A stretch of DNA of 64,000 bases, taken from NCBI GenBank assembly GCA_963682055.1, contig OY821741.1:21460711-21524710 (forward strand), written 5' to 3'. A program made the translations under genes and the position numbers. Below, piece after piece: positions 1 to 11,701 of the stretch. Position 1 is the first letter of the stretch. Each line of letters begins with the position of its first letter. This DNA is from Primula veris (lineage: Eukaryota; Streptophyta; Magnoliopsida; Ericales; Primulaceae). A model generated the notes under the pieces. That model saw nothing but the letters and a program-made list of their open reading frames with translations, was not told the origin of the DNA and searched no databases.

Positions 1-19
1 GTGATAAATCAATATAATG

Positions 20-140
20 TCGTACGAATAGCCTAGTGGGCTAGAGCATATACTATCAAATAGGAGGTGTAGGATTCGAGTCTTACAAATGGGGTAGGTG
101 TGAAATCATTCGATCATTCTTAATTAGATTTTAGAAAAAA
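20..140 (+). repeat. tRNA-derived SINE-like Pol III promoter
   Basis: An A box (29-39, TAGCCTAGTGG) fits the consensus TRGYNNARNNG at every position. A B box (74-82, ATTCGAGTC) has one mismatch to GWTCRANNC. The spacing of about 35 bases is that of a tRNA gene or a tRNA-derived SINE head. The flanks do not fold into a good acceptor stem, so a SINE or tRNA relic is more likely than a working tRNA. The 3' end is uncertain; an A-rich stretch follows near 134-141. Confidence 0.4.
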
Positions 141-179
141 AGTGACATATAAATATGGCTACTACTTCCGTTATAGCTA

Positions 180-945
180 GGGGATATGAGACGCAATTGG
201 TCTAGCTCGTGTTCGTCTCGTTTTGTCCTTGGGCTATTCGTTATCGTCTCGTTTTTGTGACGAACCAAAAATTATGTTCGTTGTTGTTTCATTAAGAACA
301 TGAAAACTTTGTATTGTTTTCATTTCGTCTCATGAACCAAAGTTTATAACTTATATGAGTTCTATAAATATTATAGATTTAAATAACTCCAATACATATA
401 CAGTTAGTTATATACTTGGTACACATATATTTATACTAGTAAAAGTTACCCACGCGTTACGTGTGAGACGGGTAATGACATAAATCTCGTAATATATTTT
501 ATTTTTAACATAATATTCAAATTTGTTATCATTTATTATAGTTATGGAAGTTAAAACGAATTGTTAATTAATTTAGGATACATCCGTAATTAGAAAAATA
601 TAGCGAGGATAAATAGTTAATTAATTAGATTATGTATATTGGTAATTATTAAAACAGAGTAACGGTATTTTTGGAAAATTTGGGCAAAATTGGACCGTCT
701 AAACTTTTCTTGGGTTTGCTTATATTAATAGTATGATAAATGAATATGTATATATATATAAATGAATGAATAAATAAATATATATATATATATATGTATA
801 TATATGTATATAATTTTGAAAAAATGAAATTTCACAAGAGGAACGTGATTGTGATCGTTATCATCTCGTTTCCCCAACAAACACAAGATTCTTATTCTTT
901 ATCATTTCATTTAGTAACTGAACAAACCCGAGCGGTAATCTTAGC
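180..945. repeat. CGTCTCGTTT-rich dispersed repeat, copy 1
   Basis: Short motifs such as CGTCTCGTTTTTGTGACGAA near 250 and ATCTCGTTT near 865 recur in the repeat at 37174-37609, together with the same phrases about 'fcgttatca' and 'gaaccaaa' in order. This is probably a non-autonomous DNA element. It carries extra AT-rich sequence, including a TA microsatellite near 730-815, between its two motif-rich ends. Terminal repeats are too decayed here to set exact borders. Confidence 0.35.
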
Positions 946-2150
946 GAAGAATGTGTTTTTAGCCTAAGTCTTTTATGTTAAACAGTAAAATATAACACTT
1001 TGGAAAGTTGTATGTTATGATGGGTTATTTGTGTTTGATAATTCGCGTGATGATCTTTAATTAGTTGAAATAAACAAGTGTTGAGTGTTTACTAAAAAAA
1101 ATAAAAAAAATACTTAATTGATGAACGTCCACAAAGGGAGGTTGTTCTATGGTTCAACCCTTCACCTAATTTGGTTCAATGCTACCAATATTCAGCTAGG
1201 TTTATGATCGAATTATATCTCTTAGATCTAATCGAAAGAAAAGGTAAAAAAAAAAAGTGGAGAAAAGAAAGAGAAGAAAGAAAAAGGGGGGAAAGACAAA
1301 AGAAAAGAACAAAAAAATAAGAAAGCATACAAGGAAAAGACGTAGAAAAGAGAAAACAAAAGTTAACCATCCAATTGATTATTGGTTCACTTATCACTGT
1401 TTAAATAAAGCGAAATAATTGTTACACTTTATATTTACATTGAATTGATACATTTCATGATATTGCAATTTTTTATTGGTTGAAGATGGGTATTTATGAA
1501 ATTGACCAGAAGGTTTAAGGATCAAAGATGTAAAAGTTCTTTAAGTACATTAATTCTAGGTAAATTGAAAGTGCAAATATCATTTCTTTTGAATAAAACT
1601 AATTAAGGCTCTGTTTGTTTTTTCGGAAAAAAATTTTCGGAAAAAAATTTTTACAAGGAAAAGATTTCATGCAAAACAAATACTTGGTGTTTGGTTGCGT
1701 GAAAAAATCTCATGGAAAATCTAAAATATACTTTAAATTTTTTTTAACAAACATAATAATAGAATTTTTTTTACTACTACATAATGTTTAATAATAGATT
1801 TTTATAGTATATTTTGTTGTGGTGCTATAATGTATAATAGTATCATAGTAGATTTTTATAATAGATTTGTTATTACTACAATGTTTAATAGTAGATTTTT
1901 ATAATATAATAATACAAGCATGATGGATGATATAGATTAGTAATAGCTGTGAATATAGAAGCTTGTTATCTCATTTTTAAAAAAAATATTTTATCATCAA
2001 AATTAAATGAAAATATTTTATCACCAAAATTAAGTGAAAATATTTTATCATTTTAATTTCCCGATATTTTTCCTTATTTTGAGTTTATACTAAATTTTTC
2101 ATGGTTTTTTATAACCTTTTTTTATTTTTTGTTTCTAGAGGGATAAAGTG
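946..2150. other. AT-rich stretch without recognisable gene
   Basis: No supported coding region on either strand. The purine-rich run at 1230-1350 gives a low-complexity minus-strand frame only. A GGCTCTGTTTG-like word near 1607 followed by repeated CGGAAAAAAATTTT resembles one end of a hAT-type MITE, but no matching second end was found. Confidence 0.4.
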
Positions 2151-2261
2151 ATTGTTTTGGAAGAATAGCTGTGAGTAATTAAGTGCTAATAAAAAGAGAA
2201 TAAGCTGAAGTCATCTTATAAGCTAGTCTAAAAATAAATATAAAAAGGGCTAATTAAATGA

Positions 2262-2377
2262 GATGGTGGGTCTGTGCTTTGATCATCAATTAAAATTCCA
2301 TAATTTCGTTATTGCTGAAGCAATAGAAGGTAATTATTTATGATGGTGGGTCTATGTTTTGATCATCAATTAAAATT
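2262..2377. repeat. direct duplication, 80-base period
   Basis: A unit of about 35 bases starting GATGGTGGGTCT and running through a TTTGATCATCAATTAAAA-like tail occurs at 2262 and again at 2342, with two or three differences. It looks like a local slippage duplication. No function is visible. Confidence 0.6.
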
Positions 2378-2399
2378 TTCCTGAGATCTGGATTCGTTA

Positions 2400-5149
2400 T
2401 TATTGAAGAAATTGAAGTTCAATTATATATAGAGAAAGGATTATCGAACAAGATTAACATTAGCAAAGACCTTGTGGGAGAATTGGAGATATCCATAGAG
2501 ATCAGTCTCCTTAAATTGGTGATAATTAAAGAAGATAACAGAGATGTAGATTTCCCAATCCCCTCGAATTACAGCATTTGAATATTAGTAGATCGAGCAA
2601 GAATTGCAGGAATAATCTCTATTAATGGAGTGGTTTGGAGATACATGAATTCTTTCACTAAGATGGTGTCTATATTTTCATCTGTTTTTAGCAGTGTGAT
2701 GAAATAAAATAAAAAGATGATGAAGAGTTTCGTGTTGAAGATGATTATATAATATTGTATTTAAAAATCAACTACTTATGAAGGTTCTGTAGTTTCGTGT
2801 TTTTTCTTTTGGACCCTTCAAGTTAAAATTGTTGTTGTTTAATCATGCAGTTGTTGTTTTGTTGTAATAAGGTCGGAGTACCACTTTAAACTCAATATTA
2901 ATGAAAATAGTGGACAACCCCCACTTTTAATTAAAAAAAAAAAAGTTACTGTTTTATGTTAAATATGAGCTTTTTTGTAAATAGAGTGAATACTAATAAA
3001 AAGTGACCTTACGAGGAACTTATGTTTGAAGTCTGTCCTTGTAGACAATTAGTTGAAAAAAAGTGATCTATAGGTCATTTTCTCATGTTTTAATTTATGT
3101 TGTAAATTACCAAAGAGAGTGTCTTTTGGTATATTGCGTAAATGGTTCAAATTTATACTTGGTAGTAGGATAAAAGTTGAGTAGTAGTGCCACAAGATTT
3201 TTCTATGAATTTTATTTGTCTCTCGCTTCAAAAGAAAGTTTAATAAAGCCGCCGTGAGTCGCTTTGACTATCTGTAAAACAACTGTTAACTAAAGGAAAA
3301 AACAAGTGTAACAGGTTTGCGTACTTTGATCTGGATATGCGGAAATATAAGAGAAGAGAAAATTAGAAATGAGCAAATTTGGTCACAGATGTCCACAAGT
3401 AATTGTTCTAGGTCTTCTTCAATTTGGTAATTTGGGTTTCCTAAGTTTAAATCCGGTAGTTTGAGTTTTGGCGCATGTGGCTCTCCATGGAGCCCTGCGG
3501 AGTAATGCAACCATCATTCAACTCACTCCACCATTGGGTATGGTTTTCTGATTGTACCAGTCCTTCTCTCTATATTATGTTCCAATTATTTTTCCACTTT
3601 TTAACGGAAAATTATATTTGTGGGCAATCTATTCTTTGCTATCACTTGCTCAGTTAATCATCGTACTAGTAAGAGTGTAGTCTGTTGATAATTATTAAAC
3701 ATTTTCTATCAATTATGTATACGGGTTTACCCTTCATAGTTGTACAGTGAGTTAAATTTGTTTTTTATTGTGTTTCGGTTTTCCCTGTGGGTTTATGGAT
3801 TTGGGATGACGGTTATGGAGAATTGTATTGGTATTATTTTTCAAAAACATGGCAGGGAGGCTTTGGCGCTCACCATACCATATGATTGGTACAGACTGTC
3901 TTCGACTTTTGTGGTAGGACAAAAGGTCTCTATTTTCATAGTCTCGCTTAGAACTTTGTTGAGGCAACTTGTGTGTCGGTCTGATCAGCCGCGATGCTTT
4001 TGGGGTATCTCATTGGATCTCACTAGTTGTTTTATTTCCTGTTCACTTTTTTCGGTTGAAGCTGAGACTCCATGAAAGTTTTGATTGGTTTACCTGTGTA
4101 TTTTCTTCTGATTAGATGGATTTGTATTTGTTTAATTTAGAGGTTTTACTTTCGGTGTAATTTCTGTCAATTGGTGTGGTGCAACCTGCGTGTAGGTTGT
4201 CGCCAGGTAAGTTTAGATTTACCCATGACCGATCAAGCTGTCATGTTAATCGGTCATTTAAGGGCAGTTGTGACTTGTTTTATGTTAAGGCATCGGTACC
4301 ATTTATTATATATGATACGTTCATTTACCCTATAAAAGAACACTTATCCCTCGAGTAAATTGAGTGTTTGAGTTGAAATCAAGCAAATCGATTTTGCTTT
4401 CATGCATCAACTCTAGTACTTTTTCTTCTATTGTTTTACTCAAACAATGACATAGCTATGAACTTCGCTTGTCATCGATCTCTCTTGGTACTCTATTATT
4501 TCAAATATAAATTGACACCTCCTTTACATCCCAAATTACAACAAAATAAGCACAATAGTAGAATTATGGATTTTTGAGAATGGTGAAAATCGCAGTATTT
4601 TGGGTTCTACAAACAACATGTTTGTATGTTAATTTTGTGATTATTTGATATCAAATCACTGATCTCCACCTTCTCCAAAAACATCTTTAGTCTATAATTT
4701 ATTGATTCGAAGATATTATCTAATTATTGGCTAGTTGGTGTGTATATTTTTTATGGAACAAGTTGTTTTTTTAGATCATTCGTATCTCAGAGTACCTCAA
4801 AAGTAATCTTAAATGTGCATCATACATCATAACAAGTATGCATAAATGATTCAGGACTACAAGATTACATTTTAGAGTTAGTACCTCATGAATAGATGGT
4901 CTTACCTGAAATGCGATGAATAACGATCTTTACTCGTATCGACTGCGGATTTAGTTCCATCTTCCTGCACATGAAAATGATATCATCGAAAACAAATAAT
5001 GTCAAAGGACTTTCTAGTTTCTAAGTATATTATTTTGCACTAGATATCAACTAACTTGAACATGTAACATGAATTGTGAATGATTTGTCAAAAGAGTTTA
5101 TTTTTAGTGTATAAAAGTAAAATGGAAATGTAGGGATGATAATCATACG
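2400..5149. other. no convincing gene
   Basis: Scattered short open frames without family features. A TATA-like word (CCTATAAAAG near 4330) with downstream repeats of the type CAAGCAAATCGATTTTGC could be a relic of an LTR promoter, but no paired LTR was seen. A minus-strand frame at 3286-3510 has somewhat protein-like composition but no domain I recognise. Confidence 0.4.
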
Positions 5150-5305
5150 AAATGTATATAGTTCGTCACAAATTGCATATAGTTAGTTAAAACTACATAG
5201 TTTATCACAAATTGCAAATAGTTTAGTCAAAATTGTTCATAGTTAAGCATAAACTGCTTATAGTTCAGCTTAAAAAACGTATATAATTCAGCTTAAATTG
5301 CATAT
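5150..5305. repeat. degenerate short tandem array
   Basis: About seven imperfect copies of a 20-25 base unit of the form CACAAATTGCATATAGTT, alternating with AGTTCAGCTTAAA variants. The array lies just upstream of the reverse-transcriptase fragment. It is a sequence-level observation only. Confidence 0.55.
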
Positions 5306-5339
5306 ACATCATATTAAAGCACATGTAGTCTACTACAAA

Positions 5340-5722
5340 GTAAAATTAGTTTCAAATAGGCCAGCAGTCGTTCTTGTTTACAGCTGCAGCGGTGGAAAAC
5401 ATGCGTTTGTTGATCTTACTGATGTCTCCTTGGTGGGGTTTGGTATTGAAGAATTTATCTTGGGTCAAGCAGCTACTACTGCAGCGGCAGCGAAAATAGA
5501 GAAATATGAGAAATACTGTCAAGACAATCAGCACAAATTCATACCTTTTACGTTTGATACATTTGGATTTTTAGCTATCGAGTCTGTTGAGATTCTTAGG
5601 AGATTGTAGAAAGTTATGAACAGAAATGTGTTGATTGCATATTCGGCTGAATATGTGTTTAAAAGGTTAGGATTTGCTATTAAAAGAATATTAGCAGCGC
5701 AATTTGTTACCTGTTTATCTCA
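5340..5722 (+). pseudogene. C-terminal fragment of a plant reverse-transcriptase-type protein
   Basis: The frame from about 5340 gives a stretch with GGKHAFVDLTDVS, then ILGQAA, then a KIEKYEKYC-type helix and HKFIPFTFDTFGFLA. After an in-frame TAG (5607-5609) it continues in the same frame with KVMNRNV, VFKRLGFAIK and LAAQF. This order matches, from memory, the conserved C-terminus of a plant RVT_1-type (non-LTR-like) reverse-transcriptase ORF; a database search was not possible. The catalytic palm is absent, so this is a truncated relic. The tail runs into the small MITE that begins at 5781. Confidence 0.6.
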
Positions 5723-5780
5723 AACTCATACGTAATAGTTTTATCACTTTTATTAATGTAAGTACTAATAGGGATGAACC

Positions 5781-5919
5781 TAAATACATGCCTCATGCAC
5801 CCATACTTGGGCGCAAGCGCTCATTATATAGCTTACTATCCCATTCCGTGAACAAACCTAAATTAAAACGTCAACCTAACAACTCTTTAAAAAATACGGG
5901 TGCATGAGGCATGTATTTA
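5781..5919. mobile_element. 139-base MITE with perfect 22-base terminal inverted repeats
   Basis: Bases 5781-5802 (starting TAAATACATGCC) are the exact reverse complement of 5898-5919 (ending GGCATGTATTTA). The core of about 95 bases is unrelated on the two sides. Size and perfect TIRs fit a MITE. No clear TSD is visible (AACC on the left, ACTA on the right), so the superfamily is unknown. As RNA it would form a hairpin with a long loop. Confidence 0.65.
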
Positions 5920-5989
5920 ACTAAACTAGTCAAATTCATAAAAGTGGTCCTTAGACCAATAAAAGATATGATGAGTTATTGCAGGTAAT

Positions 5990-6430
5990 GATCCATCAGA
6001 GTGGGTTAAACAATAACGATCAAGGACGCGGGAGACGAAGACGGTGGTTTGCTGCCTACCAACGTAACCTCCATCACAGTTCAGACGGAGAGAAAGAGAT
6101 GACACGAACACATACATATATATATATGGTAAAAAAAATGGATGTACATATGTGTCGCCAACGACAGTGGCGTTGCTGCAGTGACAGAGGGATACAGAGA
6201 TCGTTGTTCACCGCCAATGGTTTCCGTCGTCCAGCACCGATCGTCGTCGTCACCGCCATGTCAGATCTACATATATACTATGTTTGTATGTATACAGTAA
6301 ATATATATACATATAGAAATAGAGATGCGAGGTGAGAAGGGGCGATGAGAGACATCTTCGTCGTCAGAGCTCCACCACAGTCTGCTGCCACGACACTATT
6401 TATGTATATAGAGAGAGACCTCTACGTGTT
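5990..6430. other. CpG-rich island, possible captured gene fragment
   Basis: This stretch is much richer in G, C and CpG than its surroundings (CCGTCGTCCAGCACCGATCG near 6226). It has frames on both strands but no recognisable domain. Composition suggests exon or 5' UTR sequence from a gene, perhaps carried by a transposon. There is no direct evidence of function. Confidence 0.3.
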
Positions 6431-6650
6431 GTTGGTAGAGAGATAAGTAAAATTGGTTAATGATCCCAAAAAAGGATTTGATACATTTATATATTTTGAT
6501 TAGCTGGTATTAAAATCAAATTAAAATGTTTGAAAATTTTATTTTATGCTCATGAACAATAGAGGTGGTAATAAAACATAATAATTCTGTCAAAGTGGTA
6601 CCGACTCCAATTAATTCACTCGTCGAGCATTGGATATTACTATACTAGTA

Positions 6651-7309
6651 ATCGTGTCCCACATGTGGATACAAATATGTGGATAATAAATAAATAAAAA
6701 TAGTATAAGAGGATAAGAATTAAAAGAATGTTTGGTTGTTAAAGAGTGATAAATAATGTTATTAGTTATTACTTTTTATATTTGTTTTATGTGAGTATGA
6801 TATTACTGTAATTAATAAAAAAATATAGGGGTATTTTAAAAAAAAATGGCTAAATTGGTGAGTTTCATTTGACTTATTATAATAGAATGATTAAATGATC
6901 CATTCTTTATAATTGTTTAATCATATATCTTACTATTACTTTATGTGAAGAACTCTTATGAAGTCTTGAAACAACTAATAACTAAAAGACCCCTATAATT
7001 ATAGAAATTACAAAAATAACAAATACTTAACTGCTCCATGATTTAAAATTTAAAATAAGAAAAAATAACTTCTATTTCTCTTATCTAATCTAACGTTTAA
7101 TAATTAAAATCATAAACTATCATCATTATTTCTCTCTTTTCTCTTCATCTCTCCTGAAACTGGATTCCACTTTATTTTCATTGAAGAATTTGTTATCTCT
7201 CCTACAGATACTATTTTAATTGTTCCTTCCTTCGTCAAAGATTCTACCATAACGGGTTACATATATTTTTTTTGGATTCACTACCTATCGGGTGGACAGG
7301 TCCGCTAGT
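6651..7309 (+). mobile_element. possible small Helitron
   Basis: The right end reads a GGACAGGTCC palindrome followed by GCTAGT, the hairpin-plus-CTAG pattern of Helitron 3' ends, followed by a TA-rich target. The left end lies near the words ACTATACTAGTAATCGTG. No Rep/helicase coding is present. The left border is a guess because Helitrons lack TIRs and TSDs. Confidence 0.25.
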
Positions 7310-8301
7310 ATATATATATATATATATATATGCATGTATATATATGACCCCAGAAAAAATCATATTGTATCTCTTAGGGTAAGTTTCTAGCATAAATCTG
7401 GATCTATATGGTCTTTTTTTTGTCCTATCTGATTTTAGAGTGAATCATGTAATATATATATTGTACGTTCTCATGGGATTGTTGGGTTTTTCTGAATTAA
7501 TAAAAGAAAATATGAAGCATATAAGAGATTTTACTGTACCAGTACATGCGGAATATATGAAGTGTATAATTGAAATATCAGATTTTGCTTTAGAGTGGAG
7601 CAACAATGTTTCCTTAACATTTTAATCGGTCAGAACTTTTGCAAGGTAGAAAGTCTATGAGTTGTGGGAGCAAGAAGAGGCGGCCGAGTAGGGTTTTGTA
7701 AATGTTACCCAATACACTGTTTGGATTTATATACTAAGAGATGGTCGATATTGGTAATTACATCGTTCGCCACGTATATGAATAAGATTTAAATTGATTT
7801 TATAAATCTTACCATTTACGCTCTCAAAAAAATAAGTGCAATTCTCATTAGGTGCACAACCTCTACACAGCTGTTTGAATTGTTCAATTTTCTCTCAATC
7901 ACTTACATCACCGTATAATAGTCTACAGAGAGTACACTTTACCGACTAAGAAGAGAATAAAGAACTCTTGGTCAGGCCTAGACTGACTTGTAACAGTTTC
8001 TTTTATCAGTAATAATAATATTCAGTTTGGAATCTATTTGTGACGTTATATACTATTCAATCTACTTCTCAGATTATCTTACGGCAGATTACCGTGAACT
8101 TTATTGCTTCAATACGAGGTCGACTGGCAAGAGTTTGCCCAAATATTAAGGGGTATGTTATTCAGAATTTCGTGAAAATCTTAAATCTCTTAAATCATTA
8201 CTCACAACCATGAAAACACAAATCAATTCATCGAATTATATAATCAAGACATTCATTCTTACATATATTTTCTTTGAAGATAATGGTTAGTATTTGAAAT
8301 A
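7310..8301. other. no gene seen
   Basis: TA microsatellite at about 7311-7345, then AT-rich sequence with only short frames. Confidence 0.4.
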
Positions 8302-8533
8302 CTCCTTCCATTTCAAGATCTTTGTCACCACAAAATTATGTGCAAATTTGACCGGCATGAAACTCATATAAATTATCGAAACAGAAAATTTCAAAAGTTA
8401 ACCATAATGATAAATGTTAAACTATGTGATTCATTTTTAAAAAATTTCATTTCGACAATTTAAATATGTTTAATTTTTTACGGTTAAAATTACACATAAT
8501 TTCTATTGGACAAATATTTTGGAACAGAGAGAC
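8302..8533. mobile_element. Stowaway-like (Tc1/mariner) MITE
   Basis: The left end CTCCTTCCATTTC and the right end (reverse complement GTCTCTCTGTTCC, then AAAATATTTGTCC) match the known Stowaway terminal consensus CTCCCTCCGTCCC. A TA dinucleotide flanks each end (8300-8301 and 8534-8535), as expected for the TA target duplication. Length of 232 bases is typical. The TIRs are partly decayed. Confidence 0.75.
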
Positions 8534-8649
8534 TACATAAAAAGTATTTGGAACATATCCTTCTATATAGTACGAAACCACTCACTAAGTATGTTTAAGA
8601 TAGTAACTAAACTAAACCATTTACTGTAGTAATTGAAATATAGACATTA

Positions 8650-9263
8650 TGGGTGGTAGTTTTTATCGACTTTTACCAATGCCGCTTTTCGAGCCGGACC
8701 AATCAAGTCAGTACCAAAAATTTGGTATACCGACATTACGGTACGATACAACCGAACCGATCTTTGAAAGTCGGTTCGGTTTCGGTATTCGTTTGGTAAG
8801 TTCGGTATGGTACCGATTCAAACCGAAATATTAAAATATAATATATAGACAAATAAAATAAAACACTTATATACACTTAATTATTAACGTTGTTATAATA
8901 TACTTATATTACTTTTTTTAGTGAATATTTATAAATTTTACTAGAAATGTCTAGTAATATTTACTCTTTTATGAAAATAAACCAGAAACGTAACAATAAT
9001 ATATATTTTTAATCTACTATTTCTGAAATTTTATACTATGTTTTTTTCTCAAATCGTACCATTTTTTTATTATCACTTATAAACTCTAAAGTTTGGTATA
9101 AAACCGAAACCGAACCGAACCAACCGAATAGTTTGGTATACCGAAAGTTCGGTATACCGAATTTTTTGGTTCGGTAATGGTATAAAAATTCTCAAACCAA
9201 GCTACTTTGGTACGATATCGGTATGTAGTCAAAAAATTCGGTACCGAACCGATGTCACCCCAA
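8650..9263. mobile_element. MITE rich in CGGTTCGGT motifs, copy 1
   Basis: The element starts TGGGTGG and ends CACCCCAA, with inverted CGGTTCGGT and ACCGAACCG arrays just inside each end. ATAGACATTA is repeated directly at 8640-8649 and 9264-9273. The intact F-box paralogue has this word once near 27820 with no insert, so the empty site is visible in the same window. A TSD of 9-10 bases suggests a Mutator- or hAT-like mobiliser. The element sits in the 3' flank of the F-box pseudogene. Confidence 0.75.
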
Positions 9264-9388
9264 ATAGACATTACCAAAATGATTGATCAAAAAATTATGA
9301 GATACATACTGAAAGAATTTTAGAAACATACACAAACAGTGGCAGTAAACCGCCACGACTTTAACAACTTCATTTTTTATTTATGAGA

Positions 9389-10134
9389 CTAAAAGTAGTG
9401 ATTCAGTGTACAAATAGACAACCTGATACTGTTTAAGCCCAAAAAAAAAAAGATACGGATGATTTGGCTCTCCGGGTCATATGAAAACAACTCTATGTTC
9501 AAAGCGGGAGTAGAATGTTGCATCACAAGATTGCCATTCCTCTCACATCCCAACAGCCTCACACTCCGACCAATGGAAGGAAGATCATCCACCTTAAGTT
9601 TCATTGTCTACGACTTCTCGTTTTGGTTCAAAACCCACATTTCGAACCATTTAACATCACGACAGACTGTCAACGCAAGCTTTCCTTTCACATCATGGAT
9701 TCGCCAATAAGGCCTATAAGCCCTAAAAATTTCATCAGGGCAATGTATTACCCGAAACTTATAGCCATCCATATCAAAAGAAACAACACAATGAATATCA
9801 CTACGACCCTTCCAATAAAAAACTTCATTTATAGCCACAGGTATGTTATCAAATTGACATATACCTACACGGGTGACAAGCCCACTCATATTCACCTCGA
9901 TTTCTGTCCAAATATTCGTGTTCATTGAATATACCTCAGCACGGAAACCAACTTCTAAATTAATGATTCTGAAAAGCTTATAATCATTTTCATGTAATTC
10001 AAACCCAAAAGTTGCAAAATCTAATTCCACTTTCGGCAAAATAAACCCCAATATATTTCGAATTCGTCCCGTGGTTGGGTTGCATATACAAATATCGGAA
10101 TTATTTATTGTCGCACAAACTAAACCGTTACAAA
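9389..10134 (-). pseudogene. F-box protein pseudogene, 3' part
   Basis: This is the C-terminal two thirds of a copy of the F-box gene at 27943-29025, aligned base for base along its length. It encodes the F-box-associated region (DGLVCATINNS-like at 10134, ICNPTTGRIRNILGF, FELHENDYKLFRIINLE). Lesions: a tryptophan codon has become TAG (near 9606), the last residues diverge, and at 10134 the reading frame is cut by the hAT-like insertion. The 5' part resumes at 18759. It is a dead paralogue; homology of the locus extends about 200 bases upstream and downstream of the gene. Confidence 0.88.
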
Positions 10135-10689
10135 CAGGGGCGGAGGGAGTTAAGGACCAGAAGGCAATTAACATAAAAATACCCTATAGCTATTATTAAT
10201 AAAAACATACACTCAAAAGTTAAATTATTAAAAACATATCATTAATTAATAATTAATAAAAAACAAAAAATATGATTTATCCCTCCCAATCTCTTTTCTC
10301 TCTCTCTCATCCTCTCACATTCTCTCCAATCTCTCACTCCTTCCTCTCTCTTTCCGATCTCTCTCATCATCCTTCCTCTCTCTTTCCGATCTCTCTCATC
10401 ATCCTCACTCTATTTTTTCAATCTTTTTCTTCTCATCTCTCTCTTCGATTCCTCTTTTCCGTTGAGATTGAGACGGACACATCTATCGAAATGGGCGGCG
10501 AGTGTGTACAGCGAGGTTGAAAATTCGAGATTGATGTCGACGGAGTTGCGATCGTCGAATGAGAGACCCATGACGGCAACATGATAGTTCGAGATCGGAG
10601 GACGGGTAGGAGTTGGATTTCTTAATTAGTGTATAATATTAAAAAATAACTGTTTGAATTACGTGAATTAAATGTATGGAGTTGAAAAT

Positions 10690-10960
10690 TATGTATATAA
10701 ATTATGTAAATTGGGGTATGTAATTTGAAAATAAAGGTGAACTCTACGAATCAGGATATGAATTTTTGAAATAACAGTATGAATTTTTAGAATAAGGGTA
10801 TGAAAAATACAAATTAGGGTATGAACTTTTAAAATAAGGGTAGAAAAATATACAAATTAGGGTATGAAATTTTGAAATAAGGGTATGAACTTTTAGAATA
10901 AGTGTATGAAATATACAAATTAGGGTATGAACTTTTGGTTATATTTTTGTTAATTAGAAA
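10690..10960. repeat. tandem array of GGGTATGAA units
   Basis: Inside the hAT-like element, words of the type GGGTATGAACTTTTAGAATAA and GAAATATACAAATTA alternate five to six times with small changes. It is a degenerate tandem repeat, as is common in subterminal regions of non-autonomous DNA elements. Confidence 0.6.
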
Positions 10961-11494
10961 TTTTTGGGTATGTTTTTGTTAATTTAGTTTTAAAAGTATT
11001 ATGTTTTGTTAATTTATCATATTAGGAAACTAGAATGCAATGTAATTCTAACTTAATTACTGCTTGTAAATTAAATTTGAGAATATGTGCTAACGACCGT
11101 ATCACTTCTCGATAATTTTCTATTTTATTTACAGAATTGTATATTGATATTGTACCAGTGGTTACTTAGTTAAATTTGATTATCCCCCATTTACATAAAA
11201 TTTGGTCATTGATTAGATCATAACTTAGTTTATTAACTTCAAAATTATGTACATTAATGTTTTTCACGATTGTTATAGGAATTTTTCTATACGTATAAAA
11301 GTTTTGGCTCAACCAACTTTAATACAACAATACACCTATTTTAGATTATATTTTAATTAGAAAAATAAGAATTATATACCTACTCGGATATTGGTAACAT
11401 TTTAGTTCTTTTTGTGCTACAAATGATAACTTGAGAAATGAGTTTAAATTACGAGTTTGAAAATATTGTAATAGTTTTGACACAAATTTAACAT

Positions 11495-11701
11495 TGTTGT
11501 GTGACATATTAGCTCGGTATATATATATATATGAGAGACAACAAGACGAAGTGTTTATTCATTAATATGAGTGTACAGAGAGATTCATCAAGAGACCCCT
11601 GATCCTCTTTATATAATAGAGGGTAGGGTTACATATGCTAGGAAAACCCAAGATATGCCCAATAGAGTAAGGCCCGAGAAGGTCAATAATATCCTACAAG
11701 A
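11495..11701 (-). repeat. 3' LTR of the older Copia element
   Basis: Pairs with 18137-18385. By eye about 91 percent identical outside the TA run, which is short here (about 7 TA units) and long in the partner. Confidence 0.8.

Noticed and set aside
1182..1397. Phe/Leu/Ser-rich 71-residue minus-strand frame
   Set aside because: Translation of a purine-rich run; no motif and no transcription signals.
3740..4075. 111-residue plus frame
   Set aside because: Overlapped by an antisense frame, no recognisable domain, and no support from a second copy.
5150..5305. Possible CRISPR-like array
   Set aside because: Units are imperfect with no constant spacer length, and the genome is a plant's.
8649..9277. 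Short frames of repeated SVRFRF and RFGFG type
   Set aside because: Translations of CGGTTCGGT arrays in a MITE; the same applies to 41879-42073 and 42483-42704.
10272..10520. Ser/Leu/Phe-rich 82-residue frame
   Set aside because: CT-rich low-complexity tract with a 30-base duplication inside the hAT-like element.
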